Position numbers and translations under genes: made by a program. The notes below the pieces were generated by a model. It saw only the letters and a program-made list of their open reading frames with translations. It searched no databases and was not told the DNA's origin. DNA of 64,000 nt, taken from the NCBI GenBank assembly GCA_963556145.1, contig OY744465.1, positions 4,216,001 through 4,280,000 on the forward strand, read 5' to 3'. How positions within the stretch are numbered: position 1 is the stretch's first letter; each line of letters begins with the position of its first letter. This document shows positions 19,696 to 35,308 of the stretch, piece after piece. The DNA comes from Hygrocybe punicea (taxonomy: Eukaryota; Basidiomycota; Agaricomycetes; Agaricales; Hygrophoraceae).

Positions 19696-22600
19696 TAATA
19701 TTGGTCCAAGAGAAACTGTGCAAGGATTGGTTGTATCAGTCGTGAGAGGAGACGTGGAGAACGTCGTTTTGAGGAGCGGTCACTCATGTCTTGCTATCAA
19801 CGAACTGGAGGAGTCGGAGTCGAGGATGCAGTTCACTGAGCTGGTCTTACATAGTCCGATATTCAACGTTTTATTCAACCTTGCAGCTTTCCTTCGTTAT
19901 GATGGGCGGAAAAGTCAACCTCTCATCGGAGACTCGGAGAGACCAGTTATCTTGGTGGAACAAGTGGCGTTTCTGTCGTGAACGCGAGGATAGACTCCGT
20001 ATAGATTTTATCTCCTCTGATTTCGCACCTCCCGTCCGAGTCTTTTATTCGAAGCCGTCAGCTTCTCATAAAACCGCGGGGGGGAAAGAGTTACGACAAG
20101 ATTGGGGCCATAGGGTGTGTTTTGAAGATATCTCCCTCATTCCCTCAATCTCTGAATGCAATGTTGCGCCATCAGTGATGCACTAGTGATGCTTTGGGTT
20201 CAATAGGTCTTGTGGATAGTGTCGTGATCGTGTCGTAATCACTCACCCTGGGAGGTGCACGATCAACGAATTCAAAGCCATCAAGGTACATCCATTGTCT
20301 TGTTAACCCTTGAGGTTCATTTCTGCTGATTTGTTCCCAAGGTTCCATCATCATGGGCATGCGCGGCAGGTACGGATGTTACTACCCTTCATTTATCCAG
20401 ACTTGATCTTTTAGACTCGGAGGACTTTTGGTTCCCGACGCCATTCAAACACCAGGCAGAAGCGGTCATCGCTGACCGTAAAGGAAAAGATGACTAGTTT
20501 ACAAAGGTTCGACATCGCCAAACGGAGGATACTGACTGAATGGCGCAACTAATTTCTTATCTCTCTCCCCTTGCACGGCCTGACATGGCCCCCAGGTGTG
20601 CCAGTGGTATACTGTCGGGCTTTGAGCAGGCAGTCGAATGGTTCAAGAGGACGTTGCCGGTGTGATCAATATCAAACAAAGATGTGGAATAGGACGGGGG
20701 CATTGACCATCTATTCTTTACAATATTATTCGAAACATAAGGACATGTTAATGTTACGAGGCACCCTGCAAATTATGTCAAAAAGAATACGAACTTGCCA
20801 GCACCCAGGTTTCTGATATGATAAAACATTGGAACTGGAAGGAAATGTTATTATTAGAGTTATCGAGCCATATAGAATACGAACGCCTGTCTCCCGTATA
20901 TAGAAGATTGACACGCTTATATGTGTTTCCAACAATGTGTTCCAAAACAGAAGGCCATGGGGTAACAGTTGACTCGTGTATCCAGGACAACTTATAGAAA
21001 AATCTCGGCAGGATGAAGTAAATGACACAAGGAGGTTGATATCCGGTCCGTACCTTTGATAGCATCCTAGCTCATTGCAGGAGCCGATTCGGACTTTCAA
21101 GACGAACATGAAGCAGATGGGTCTGAAGTAAAGCTGAACTTCATCAGGAACTACGTACCTTTCTTAAGAAACTCACGTCGACCCAACAATGTTCCCACTA
21201 GTAGTACATCGAACCCTTACGTACGCGCTGCAGGAGAAAAGTGGCATGCACCTCCGAGCACTCAGGCTAAAGCAGGAAAATTGCGGTGGAACTGCGACAA
21301 ATTGATCGTCTCATGACTGGGTGGACCGGTCACACCAGCATTGCCAACGACCTCATGATCAGGGCTACCAGGTGGAGCTAGGTATGAAGAATTCAGCTAC
21401 GAGGTTCAGTTGACAGCGATATAAAAACACCTTTCATGATCAAGTGTGGGACCGACGTTGCCATGAGAGCCATTGTTCTGCTCCCTTAACCCGTGAATTA
21501 TATTAGTTGCTGGATTGGTGCTGAGGCTGAGCGCTGAGCGCTGGTGGGCGTCATGACCTCGAAACTGGTTGGACCCAGACCCGAACCACTTCAATCAATC
21601 CATGTACTTTTTGAGTGAGACGCCTAAAAGTGGCCTGATGGTCGCCTTTTGGGGACAGAAACCAGTGCTGGAGATTGCCATGCCTGTAGTTGGTTGATGT
21701 CGATAAGCTGGGGAACCTGGCTGAAAGCCAAATGGGAGGGTAGGCGTCAATTGATCCATTGGTTCGACTGCAAGATGACTGTCATTCCTTCAGATCTCCA
21801 CACACTCTCACGCAAGGCTGCACAGCTGCGCATATTGCAGGTAAATGTCGACCCACTGATTTTGTGCGTACTCTTACCGCCTCTGCAATCAGTATCCATT
21901 CTACTCTCCATGTCCATGTGTTGCTTCCTGGCCCAACGCATAAACCATCACAGGTAAACGTCGCAACATCTTCCATTAGCATGACATTGCCTGCCTTTCG
22001 TTCTCTATAGTACCCTAAGAGCCTGGGCACCCTAGCCTGGGCGTAGACTCAGGCACACAACTGAGCATCAACTGTTATCACCCAAACGAGTTAGCAGCAT
22101 TGGGGTGGAGTACTGTACCTCGTCCTAGTTGGGATCAATTCACCCATGCTATCGGATTCCCTGGACGAGAATAGGTAACGCCGTATCATCAGTCCAAAAC
22201 CTGGTCACCTGGGTTTGATAAATCGCTCCAATCAAGCAACACAATCATCGTCAGATCCGAGTACGTCCACACGTCCAGTGATGAGTCCGAGTTCATGAAT
22301 CCTTCTTTGACCCATCGCAGATCGCTCAATATGCCCTTCCGAGGATAGGAAGTACTGTACCTCTCTAAAATAATAGAAGTGACACGACTGCAACGCTGAG
22401 AACGTGCATACGCAGGGCGAATCATGAGGGAACGGTGAGTGCGTTCCGGAGTCATTTCCGTCCACACTCACTGAAATCTGAACTTATATCTTCACAGTGC
22501 CCGATAAATGCATCGGTACGTTCAGGCCGAACATTGTAGCCATTCTCAGGATTCTCTCCAGAATTGAAACACTTGAGCTTGGCCAGTAACTTCCGCAAGG

Positions 22601-23732
22601 TGGTTTGATCCTACGGTAGGTGTCGTCTGTCCCTCTCTTCAATTGATTGGACACTCAAAGCCTCGACCGATGGTAGACTCTGCCAGGCCCCCGTCCTGAA
22701 CCGGCTCTGATGCGAATTCTAGCCCTTAGCTCATGTTGCGTGACACTATCATACTGGCAGGTCACAAGCACATCGAGGCACCATGGGAATGCTGGAACAA
22801 CGACCTCGTTGATGTATACTCAGAGCTGCGTTGACCCGGCGGCCCCCGCGTATGGCGGCCGAAAATATCATCAAAGCACGCTTCTGTTTCACGGCCTATA
22901 TTACCAACGGTGTTAGCTTCGCCAGGAAATAATTTGGAAGGTACCCCCAACCGATGCAGACCCAAGTGTTTCCACGCCCGTGCGCGTTCCCTCGGAGAAA
23001 CTCCGAACTGTACGGCTTTAGAAACTTTGCCGCTTCTACTCGAGTTTTCCATGAGCCTGGGTATTCTATGCAGCCCGACTTCAATATGAACGTACTCCCT
23101 CTTGCAGTCCGCATGTTTTCATCGAAGCCTCTGGAGAATGACATCCATCTGCTTACCATTCCCGCACCTAAGCCGCCTGGGGGGACAAATTCCACTGCTC
23201 CGCGGCCGGTCCACTTTTTCCCGCCGTACGCAACGACTGATGACTCTGCATAGGGTCGACGTTTGTCAGCCCTGTCAGCCTGTCAGTCAGAGCCCCGTTG
23301 GACCGGCACATTATCGTCGACATATTTACGCTTCTTCATTTCCCCTGTGTCCTGTAAATCAATCCTCGATGTTGGACCCTTATTGGTGACCGTTTGTGAT
23401 TTGTCGTGGCCGAAGGATTCACCAAAGGCAGACCGAGACTCTTTCACATAAGTTAGCAAAAAAGTACTTCAATATCCAGACATTCGGGAGCAAAGCTACT
23501 ATTTTGTGCTCAAGTGGTCATTACACTTATCCTTCAGCTCAATCGCAATGGGTAAGATTTCATTGTATTATCACGTTGGAGAGGCGTGTTTATCCGTGTG
23601 GAGTCGTGACTTATGCAGAATGAGGTAAAGTACGAGGAAGTCCCCAGCAGCCGAACCGAAGAGTTGGCTAACCAATGCAGAAAAAGGAAATCAAGGAATG
23701 TGAAATGGCTGAAGAAAAAAACATAACCATTG
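19696..23732. other. gene-poor 4-kb stretch with possible exon relics
   Basis: No complete gene could be built. Candidate fragments are: (a) minus strand 20357-20240, beginning MPMMMEPWEQISRNEPQG, continuing to FVDRAPPR and ending at a GTGAGT donor; (b) plus strand about 22762-22835, with an AG before HKHIEAPWECWNNDLVDVY and a stop after SELR; (c) plus strand about 22500-22590, reading PDKCIGTFRPNIVAILRILS. They do not connect into one model. The rest is short random frames. It may be a decayed gene region or long regulatory sequence. Confidence 0.4.
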
Positions 23733-26312
23733 TCATGATTCCAAAAAGCCATCTTGCTCGTACAATGGGACATATGCGTTGAGATGAATCAGTGCGAGCC
23801 TAGAGAGTCTCTCGGCAAGAGATTGGATCTCTTCAACGAGAGGCTCCATGCCGGAGGCGGTCCCGAGCGACGATTGGTTGATCGAAGCGGAGATGCCGAG
23901 CGAGCTAAAATCGATAGCGGAAAGCTTCATAGACATGGAGTCACGCGGTGGATATGTCAGTGCGACCACGGCGTCAAAGACAGCGTCCCGAAGTCGCGTA
24001 CGGAGCATGACATTCAGTGGCGAACCAGGCTGCATGTTGGACTCCGACCATCGTTCTGCCAGTTTGAGCATCCGTTCGTTGGGTGCCTGGCCAATCGGTG
24101 GCCGTTCATCCAATGGTGAGGTCGGCGTCCGTGACTTGACGCGGCTCTGGGCTTCCTTCGCACGCATCGCGATTTGCAGGATGATGTCCCGTTTGACATC
24201 CGGCCACTTGTCCGCCTCTCTACCACCCTGTTTCGGTCCGGAAATGTCAAGGCTATCGGAGGCCTTTTCACGAGAAAGGCAACACCCTCCAATATCTCTG
24301 ATTTCCCTTTTCAGTTTTATAAGTTCCGATTCTTCGACCTTGGGCGTGGCGTGGGGTTGTCCGCTGAGCTCGGAGAAAACCAGTTGCCGGTAAAGCAGCA
24401 AAAACATGTACAAAGTCGTGGCATCGGCTGCATAGGCACTGAGCACGAGCAGGCGAGCGTTATCCAGATAAGAAGTCTCCGGGTACCCGGGGAGTGCCGA
24501 AATATTTGGCAACCTGTTTTGTAAAAGTGGCGTCGTACTAAGAGGAGGCAGAGAATTGGCTGCAGTCGAAACAGCGGGCGATGGAGGGTTGAAGACCAAG
24601 TCTGTCAAAGCACGCAACGTTGAAAGATAGGCCTGTTGGTTCCGTTGCAGGTTGCAGTAATTCAGGGGGTTGTTGGGGTGCGATGGGTAGGGGATAGGAT
24701 GCTTGCATGCGAACAAGTCTCGATGTGCAGCGCGCAACCAGTCTCGTGTGATTTGAAGCGAAGACCCGTTGCGTTTACGAGCTCTGAAGGTCTTGAGCTC
24801 AAACTGACCGGATGTCCGTACTAGAAAAGGTCGCAACGTTTGTAATTGATGATTCGCGATATCCTTGAAGAAGACATGGGTAAAATTTAGTACAGAGTTG
24901 TGTGTAATATTGCGACTCACAAGTTTCATGAGTTCCAAAATGTCCATGCATATCCGGACTGCTTTTACAGCGTCAGCCTTGCTACCCCCTCTGCCAGGAG
25001 CACAAGACTGGGCGACCATGACCATTGCTTCTACAGCGCGATCCCTCATCGGGGCACAATGACTCTTTAGTGTATGACCAATGGATTGAAACAGACCAGA
25101 AGGATCGAACAATTCATGTTTAAGCTCTTGCTCAATGAGGGCGGGATCGAAGAGAGACCGTACATAGGCCGCCTGCGCTGCATGCTCCTGCATTTGTGAT
25201 TGGAAGGTATTCGGATTTACGTACATGCCAGATAAGCTGGATAACGGCTGTATGACGGAGAGGAGAACTTCCAAGAACTCGGACAGAAGGGGTCGGATAC
25301 GAGATGGCATACGCAGCGTGAGGACATGAAGTGATGAGGAAAAGGCAAGAATGGGGTTAAGAGTTGGAAGAGAGACTTGTCCGCAAGCACAGACAAGATC
25401 GTGTGGTTTTCCATGCAAATCGAAAGAGACGCAAGTGCAACCTGATTCAAGCTCCCTAATTATGGCAGCCCAATAATTCTCCGACATTTCACGTTTCTTT
25501 CTGCTAGAAGTCGGTCGGAATTGGAGACCAGGGTCAAAGAGAAGATCATGACCTAATAGAAGGATTGCGCAAGGCTTATGGTTAACAGTTTAACATGAAG
25601 CATCTTCAGACGTACGAAGCTGAGGATTGCGTAGGATAGCTTCCAGGTCCAGCTCCTTTAGAGTTTGCCTGTTGATGAGGGGCTGTGAAGAGGGAATATG
25701 AGGGGAATTTGGGTCGATGGGGACGGTTGGCAAGGACAAAGTTTTGGCTACACGAAGGAGCGAGCCGCTGGTCGGCCCGGGATTCGTCCTGGACACTACG
25801 CCTGTGTCCTGTATACCACCACCTGCTCTGCGAGGACGTCGAGACGGGGTACAGCTTTGTAGGTTGGTGATCCTGCTGGACGAGGGATGCCTCCTTGGAG
25901 ATCGCCTCAGAGGAACACGGACTTGTGAATGAGATTTCTCCAACCGAGGACGCTTAGCTCGGTTGATTGGGGGGTTAGAATAAGGCACCTGGGATATGGC
26001 CGCCGTGGATTGTTGTTGTTGTTGTTCGGAGGATTGTGTGGGGTAGGACACGGCTGAAACAGAGTCGAGAGTCGAGTCGGAGGATGTGGATGTGGATGCG
26101 GAGGGTGGCCAGACGTCATTGCCAGCGTCAGAAGCAAGCCATGGCTGTCGAGGAGCGTGCAAAGGACCGCAGGATTGGACGGAGGAAGTGTCGACGAGAA
26201 GGGAGTCAGGGGATACGACGGAGTCGGGGGCAGAGGAGTCGGGATCGTCGCCATCTGGTTTGCGTTTGCGGTGGTGGTTCAAGGGGATGTGCTCGCGGGC
26301 AATCTCATCCAT
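23733..26312 (-). CDS. SOK1: TCP11/SOK1 family protein
   Basis: The first exon (26312 to about 25615) opens MDEIAREHIPLNHHRKRKPDG and is Ser/Pro-rich with a Gln run. It ends LELDLEAILRNPQL-like. The next exon continues HDLLFDPGLQFRPTSSRKKR and NYWAAIIRELESGCTC, a hallmark of fungal Sok1 proteins. The Tcp11 domain follows, with LKSHCAPMRDRAVEAMVMVA and ILELMKL, then (after a ~50-nt intron near 24880) DIANHQLQTLRPFLVRTSGQFE. Yeast SOK1 suppresses loss of protein kinase A and mammalian TCP11 affects cAMP signalling in sperm, so a link to cAMP/PKA is known for the family but is inference here. The C-terminus ends NAYVPLYEQDGFLES at 23733. Confidence 0.85.
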
Positions 26313-27904
26313 GGGAGGAGGTGATGGGGATCAGAAAGCAAGAGACGAGGAAGGGAGGGGATATAAGTAGTAAGGGGCGAGGACAAACACATGGGGGCTG
26401 GCCAGACAGTTGCACCAAGCTGAAGGCGTTAGGGTGTCAGCTCATCTCATATTGGCACTCCTGAGCCGTCTTCCTTACGCGGTCTTCACATGCGGCCGTT
26501 TTCCTGGCAAATATTTTGACCGGCTCGCCGGTGCCATGAGTTTGCCAGTCACTATTGGAAAAAAAAAAAGAAAAAAAAAAGTAAGCCCCAGTAAGGCTAG
26601 CCAGCGAGGCCACAAACCACTACTTATCAGGGCATCTGTCCACAGATGGTATTGCCCAGGTAATTCCACCGCTCATCTAGGAACAGCGGCTGATCAACTT
26701 TGCAAGAGTTTCTCATCCGATCGGAGACGCACAGCACTCCACCAGGATAATGATAATGATAATGATAATGAAATCCACTGTAGCCCATCTTACTACACAC
26801 TCTAATGTTATTTTTAATGTTCTTCATCCCTTTTCGCCAGCCTTCCCATCCTTGGTGCCGCCACGGAGATGAAGCATGGATACTTGGGACGGCTCCCAGG
26901 TACCTTGCCCCCGAATTTCTTTGCCAAATCGGCCCCTGACACGTTCCTCCTTACATTTCCGGCGCGGGAGTGGGAACGCTTGGATACTTGCTTGTTGGGG
27001 ACCGAAACACGGTCCCAATCAGATACCATGTTCGTAAGACGTTCAACACTTCAAATTGGCTTTCCGAGTCTCCGGTGGCTGAGCTAACCACATTCTCGCC
27101 GTCTTCTCGTTCAATACTTGCCTGTTCAATACTTGCCTGTTCTCTCCCGACCCGTGTTTCGCCCTTGGGATTATCTATCGAGCGTCTACAATCTAGATGA
27201 GTTGTCATCCATATCTACACTGTTGGGCGATGACATCTCATTTCGTTCCAACACACCAGATACCACTGGCCATGGGCAGTCGATGCTTGGCCAGGCAGCC
27301 ACATTCATTGTCCTTGCGATCCATTTCAACCGACACAACTCACGTTACTCCCACCATGTGACCCTGCAATATGATACCACTTCCTGATCCCTTTTCGGCA
27401 GTGGTACTGTGGACGTCCGAGTCCATCATCATCACGATCATTTCTCCCAGTGATCCACGGTATTGATAAGAATACTGTCAACCGGTGGTTCTCTCAAATA
27501 CCATCCTTGTTTCATCTCTCAAATTGCTTGCTTCTTTCAGGAAGTGAGGTTCCATCGAATGTGACTTCAATCAGCGGCAACACTACTCGTTACGCCGCCC
27601 CTTTAATGCGCTGCTATATTGGGCATAATGCATGATTGGGCATAATGCATAAAAGCATTCAATCATGCCAATATTGCCAGTTGACCCTATTTTGGCACAC
27701 CAGGCTCAAGGTTAGCCTTCACGAATGGGGCAGGATTCCGTTCTGGTCCACGATGCCTGAGTCAACGCAATGCCATCATATCTGTTGGTGTGCACCCGTT
27801 GAACGGTAGAGATATCCCCAAATAGAACTCTTTGAGTAATACATAGTAACGGCTACACATTACGAGTCCGCAGTAAACTTCTGATCATATCATGTTGTTC
27901 TCGT
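26313..27904. other. intergenic 1.6 kb, low-complexity tracts, no firm gene
   Basis: Contains an adenine-rich tract at about 26560-26581 and a (GATAAT)x4 microsatellite at 26746-26769. An imperfect direct repeat (ATACTTGCCTGTTC) occurs at 27114-27141, and the pair GGGCATAATGCAT occurs near 27620-27650. A minus-strand frame at 26814-27029 ends AKKFGGKVPGSRPKY...GRLAKRDEEH. It has coding-like composition but no recognised family, so it is left unannotated. Confidence 0.45.
26746..26769. repeat. (GATAAT)x4 microsatellite
   Basis: Four perfect hexanucleotide units followed by a partial fifth, in the intergenic region upstream of the SOK1-like gene. Confidence 0.9.
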
Positions 27905-29931
<2,027 letters not shown>

Positions 29932-30821
29932 GTTTCTATATTAAATGAGACTTGGGCGATATATCACGTTTGTAGTCGAAATTTGAGAGTGCCAGTGTGA
30001 AGCACCCGGGTTTGCTGTTTTTGGTAATCCTGGCGGAGATTTAAATGTACATGTGATCCACTGCCCAGGCTGCTTATGGGGAATGCCGCTGCAAGAGTTC
30101 CAAAAATTTGTCTCAAGATAGGCCTCACTTGAACTTCAAGGAGATGTAGATATTTTGTCCACACAAAGTTATTGTGACAATTTAGTAACATATTTCCTCC
30201 TTCAACTGATTGAAATTCAAATTTTGAATACACAGATCACTTTGAATTTGTTCTCCAAATGGTTATTACAGCATATTTCATAAAGGTAGACCACAGCCAA
30301 GTTGACCAAGCTCAGTCACTGCCAGGTAGTGGCTGTGGCTGAGCCACAGAAACTACATTCCTTCATCAAGAATGATGCTATCTAATCCCAATGGTAGTAT
30401 GTACTCTGACTCCACCCTAAGATAAAATGGCTGGCAGATTCAATCTCAACAAATCCATTTGGTTAAAATAGCAGCCATGGTTCATGAACTCAGAATCACA
30501 GACAACATTAGCACCTCTGACAGTGTCCATATCATGCACTCCCTCGGATATTATTGTGCAACACAAGCTTGGGGTGAATTTGTGAATTTGTGGTATTTTG
30601 GTTACTGCTGGGCAGCAGGAAACTGGATGACTATTAGCATAGACCCAAGGTATCTGTCCAGGTAACCAAGTGCATGCCAGGTTAGTGACTATTACTCATG
30701 AATAACTCTAATCTAGAGACACCCCTGTTGCCATCAGAAATGTGCTGGCTAATTGAAATACAGCATCCTTTGCCACTTGAATATCAGTGGAAGACCTGTA
30801 TGTACTGGTGAGCTCAAGTAC
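29932..30821. other. intergenic 0.9 kb, AT-rich, repeat-like
   Basis: Lies between VMA2 (5' end) and the 3' end of the TBCD gene. The composition is more AT-rich and less codon-structured than the flanks, with several short inverted strings (TGAAATTCAAATTTTGAA near 30210; GTGGCTGTGGCTGAGCCACAG near 30328). It resembles eroded transposon sequence, but I found no terminal repeats or target duplication to prove it. Confidence 0.4.
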
Positions 30822-33800
30822 TCAGTGAGTTATGGACTGATTGCACCACTCCGTTTCTAACAGAATATCTTCAATCTTGTCAGTGTTATATCCAAGTTCC
30901 TTGGTTTGAAGCATGTTATAGAGATACTCTGCAGTGTCAGTACGAATCTCGAGAAAGAGTCAGGTGAATGCAAATATTACACATATCCATGAAATATCTT
31001 ACCTTTGGGAGTTGATGCGCGAGAAATTTTTCAAGTGCCGAGACACATCGACCAAAGTACATATCAAAAGGTAAAAGGCTAACAAGGCTGATGATGATCG
31101 CAGTCAGTCTTATTTCGTTAAATACTCGAGGTGCTTACATTTTCATAGATTCAATTATTCTTTGTATACTCTTCAATCGAGGGACATTCCTGGATGTGAT
31201 CGAAAATATAAACTGGAAACTATTCGTAGGAAATTCAGTGAATGCACTGCACTGCACAATCTTCTTTCAAACCTTTGCGAGCCGTCGGAGGTTTGTAAAA
31301 GTCGTTCAAGCGCATCAGCCTCAAAGAGAGCATTGAATGTTCGTAAAACTGGGACTACAACGGCATTCGAATGAAGGTGGTATTTGGCGTGGTCGCTAAG
31401 ATCCTGCACCAGTGCGGAAAGATTATAGGCTGAATTATATACGGGCAGAGAGCGCGCATAGTTAACAAAACTAGAAGCGGCAAAACGTTGCTGTTGTAGA
31501 TCTGTGTCATGAGAGACAGTTAAAGAGGTGTCTCAAACTCACCGTGCTATCTGTTTTGCTATCAATACTCAGGACCAGGCCAGTCAATATTTGTTTACGG
31601 TACTGTTCCACTTCCAGCAGTCGCACTGCTTTCGGGAACAGCCAGCTACCGTCGCTCCAGCCGGTAGTGTCGCTTCCCGATTCGAAACAGCTGTCAGACT
31701 CAAACTAAGAGATAAACAAGGCAACATACCTCAAGAACAATTCTTTCATAAGAATATAACCTTGAATACGCCATGCATCCTCTGACTTTGCTGCTGGAGA
31801 GGGAAGGAGCAGCAGGCGGCGGAACTTGTCGCCTGCTTCCTGCCTAACGCCGTCCAGTCTCTCGACTCCTTGTTTGAGAATCCCCCCAATAGATTCGTGG
31901 TAGCTAGAGGGAGGGAGGTATTCTTCAAAGTTGGAGATGTTGCCGGAGTGAGAAAACAGAATCTCAGAACAGGATGTCAAGCCTTCGATGCAAGCTATTC
32001 GGATCCATGATCCTACGTCGCCCCTTTCATCAACCGTGTAATCCGTTAATCCGCCAAGTAAGGCATCGAAGAGACTCTGGACCACCCTTGGCGTCACATC
32101 TGAGTTTATCAACAACAGCACAGTGATATAACGTAGAGGGAGCGCTTACGGCTCGTAAGTTGAGGAGCCATAGTATGTAAAATTCGAGGTATGGCAAGAT
32201 AACAATTGCGACGCGCTTCGACATTTGACAGTTTCGTTGCGGCCTAGGAAACAGTGTGAGATCTAAAGATCATTCCGGAGTAGGAGACGTTACCGAGTCG
32301 TTTACGCATTCGAGCAAACACTGTATCGCTTCCGAAAAACCGTGCGGGTGTGTGGCATAATCGAGAACGCCAAGAAGTCTTCCAATGCTTTGCTGCACCA
32401 TGGGGGTCCCAGCCTTGAGCTCTGGGATCAACGTTCTAATCAGAGCCTAACGTTAAAATCTGGAATGTTAACACAAAGCAAAATTACAATAAGCTTATCT
32501 TGCAACGACGGAGGAGCAGTCTATGATCTTGCTAACAGCCGCCATTGCTGCGGCCGCGGCCTCTTGCACCGTAGCACTGCTATGCTTCAGACCGCGATCA
32601 ATAACCTTCCTCCATTGTGGAACCGAAGAACTGTTCTCTTGCTTAATTTCGGCCTGTGTGATACTGCTAGCAATTAGATTGCAAGCAGCAGCGGCGACGA
32701 GCTCATTTCGAGCAGATTGCAGAATGGTGGATGGTATGTCAGCCAGATACCTGAAAGTCTATCGAACAAATCGGGTTCTGAAGAGAAAATAAAAACAACA
32801 AAGGCGAACTTACATCCTGAAGTTTTATCTCGAGTGAATCGTGTCCCTCAGTGTCATGATAAGCACCGGCAATCTCCGCAAGCGCTAGTAAGCCCCCATG
32901 GATATCATTCGTATCAAAGGAATGAAAGAGCTGGGCCTAACACGTCCGTTAAGAAAGGAAGGTGCATAGAAATATCATGCACCAACCGCCCTTCGCGCCG
33001 CCTCTGGGCCTAGGACGTCGAGCTCGGCCGAACAAATCCGTCGAAGCGATTGAGCTCCAAGTTCTCTCATCGAAGGATCCCAATGTCGCAGAGTGACGTT
33101 TAAGATGTGATCAAACAAAAATATTCGATACTCCGCATGTCTAAATAAATTGGGCATTGTCGCAAAAGGGACGGAATAATAAAAAAACGCACTCAGCTAC
33201 CTGCGGTGCAGCTGTCAAGAATGCGTTCCGCCTCACGCTGACAGAATAGAAATCGGTCTTGCGCAATATGTCTATCCCGTGTGGGAAGAGATTCTTCTGC
33301 TTGTCAAATCAAGTGCAATTATTCCATAAGGAAGCGCTTTACCATTCGGCCCACATGCTCTTGGAACGTAGCACTCGCTGCTCGACGTACATGGATCTCA
33401 CGGTCGTAGAGCGCAACAGTAATCAAACTGCCAGCGAGATATTCGGCGTGGGGAGCGAGAGCCGAGGCATCTTGAGCTCGAGCAAGGGCCCACAACACGT
33501 AAGCTGCGGCATCGCGCACATTGGAACCAATCGAGTGAGCCCCTTTACGTATGTCAAAGTAGAGCGCCTTGAGAAATAAAAGCCAAAAGAAGGATTTAGC
33601 GAATTCAAATAGTGGCTCCCAGATGGATCAAATGGGCACTTTGGAAAGCCACCCGATCAGCTCAGGAAGTTTTTCTTGTGCTACAAGACCTCTGCGGGCC
33701 ATCTCAGCAGATGCGAGGCATGCACCGTGCCAAGTGCTCTCAGCAATAGCAGGCATGTCGTAAATAGAGGCCGCTGCAATTGAATGGACGGAGAAGAGCC

Positions 33801-35308
33801 CAGTGACAATATCGAAAACTTGCTCCGCAAAATCTGTCGGGAGACGTTCAGAAATACGAGCGATACCTTTAGACGCCGACCATCGAACTATGGTGTCCTG
33901 TTGTGAGTTGTACGATATTAGGTCAGGGAAAGTTCCGAGAAGAGGGAGGCTAGGTATACTTTATCTCGCAAACCTCGAAAGAGTTCTTCGAGAGCAACTT
34001 CTACCTCGTCTGGCACGTTGATGTCATCAACGTCTAATGCATTTTCGATCGTGGGGATGACTCCAGTTAGAGCTCGAGCTGTATGTTGTAGGTACATGGA
34101 TGATAAACAGTCAACACAGGAACAATCACGCAGACGTGCCTTTACGACGAGGGACTGTTAACTTGGCTGGTAAAAGGCGAAGTGCAACCCGAGAGACCAG
34201 TTTGGTCTTAAATTTGCGGACGACGGTGTTCCCGGAGAGCACCGGATTTTGACTGATGGCATAACGGATACTCGAAATTTGCGCAATATTGGCTTGGGTC
34301 TGATCCACCGAGCCCAATTTTAAGACTTCGCAGATAACTTGGAGAATTCCAATGGACTATTCCCACACGCTGGATGATAAGATTTTGGGCATGCGATGGG
34401 TTTGAGATTGTAGACCGACCGTAAATGCATCCGGCGCGGAGTCCAGCAGAACGATTGACCGCTCCAAGAAGGGCGGAAATCGCGACAGCGTGTCCTTTCT
34501 ACAAGACTCAAAGATCAAGATCAAGCGGTCTGCGAATTCCCTTACCTCGTATAAAGTCTTGATAGTAAAGCGACCGCACCCTCACGCTCTAGACCTGCCC
34601 TCCCAAGGAACCCTGTCGCTAAAGAATCCAGCTGCGCAGCAGTGTCACCCACACGGTCCTCCTCGTCAAACTGTGCCAAATCAAAAGGCAACATGCAAAC
34701 GAGCGACAGCCACAGCAGAACCACATAGCGCAGGCTCCAATTATCTGGATTCCGGGCGGGGCCGTCTGGGATAAGCATATACCCCAGCGCAATCGATAAA
34801 TCCGCAATCTCGTGAGGGAAGAACCTGACTGGATTGTTCGCACATTTATCATCCTGTTACGGGGGCAGAAGTAGCGCAGAGCACGAACTGATCGTTTTGT
34901 ACCCTCGACACTTGATGTAGCTGTAGAGCAGCACCGCAACGCGTCCCACTCTAGTGGCAGATGCCCGCTTAGCGGGATCAGAAACAGCGGACTTGGTGTG
35001 TGCTTTGAGACGATCAGCCACAGGGATGACCAGTTTCTCCAGGAAAGGATCCAGGAGGTACGATTGTTCTTGGTATTCATCTAACTGAGTAGAATTGGAT
35101 GGTATTCAGTTTTTGGAGCCACCATCCAAGAACTGCGCGAGCGTACGATCTCTGATAGTTTTCTGAGCAGCCCGATTTCGTGTTTGTCTTCAAACCCGCT
35201 AGGTTCGATATCCAAGTCCAGCGAAAGAAAAGATTCCTGAGCTTTCGAGAACTCGCCGTATTTCTCATAGGTGGCGAAGAGTCGCCGCTCTGTAATGTCT
35301 TCGCTCAT
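30822..35308 (-). CDS. TBCD: tubulin-folding cofactor D (Cin1/Alp1)
   Basis: The start at 35308 reads MSEDITERRLFATYEKYGEF. Then come LDEYQEQSYLLDPFLEKLV, KCRGYKTI and FFPHEIADLSIALGYMLIPD, with YVVLLWLSLVCMLPFDLAQF. These are diagnostic of TBCD, the HEAT-repeat chaperone that releases beta-tubulin with cofactors C and E. Later blocks include VRDAAAYVLWALARAQDASA, YDREIHVRRAASATFQEHVG, LFPHGIDIL, ILNVTLRHWDPSMRELGAQS and, in the TBCD C-terminal domain, VVPVLRTFNALFEADALERL. The last exon ends TAEYLYNMLQTKELGYNTDK...ETEW, with the stop at 30822. About 20 introns are implied. The MPS1 and candidate SCM3 genes in the same window also serve mitosis, but that may be chance. Confidence 0.9.

Noticed and set aside
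22954..23253. Plus-strand frame of 99 residues beginning MQTQVFPRPCAFPRRNSEL
   Set aside because: Overlaps other open frames of similar length on both strands and has no recognisable family or splice context.
26814..27208. Minus-strand frames with coding-like composition upstream of the SOK1-like gene
   Set aside because: Could be two exons of a small gene, but no start, splice pair and family agree. Left as intergenic.
30001..30820. Solo LTR or MITE between VMA2 and TBCD
   Set aside because: No terminal repeat pair or target duplication could be found by eye.
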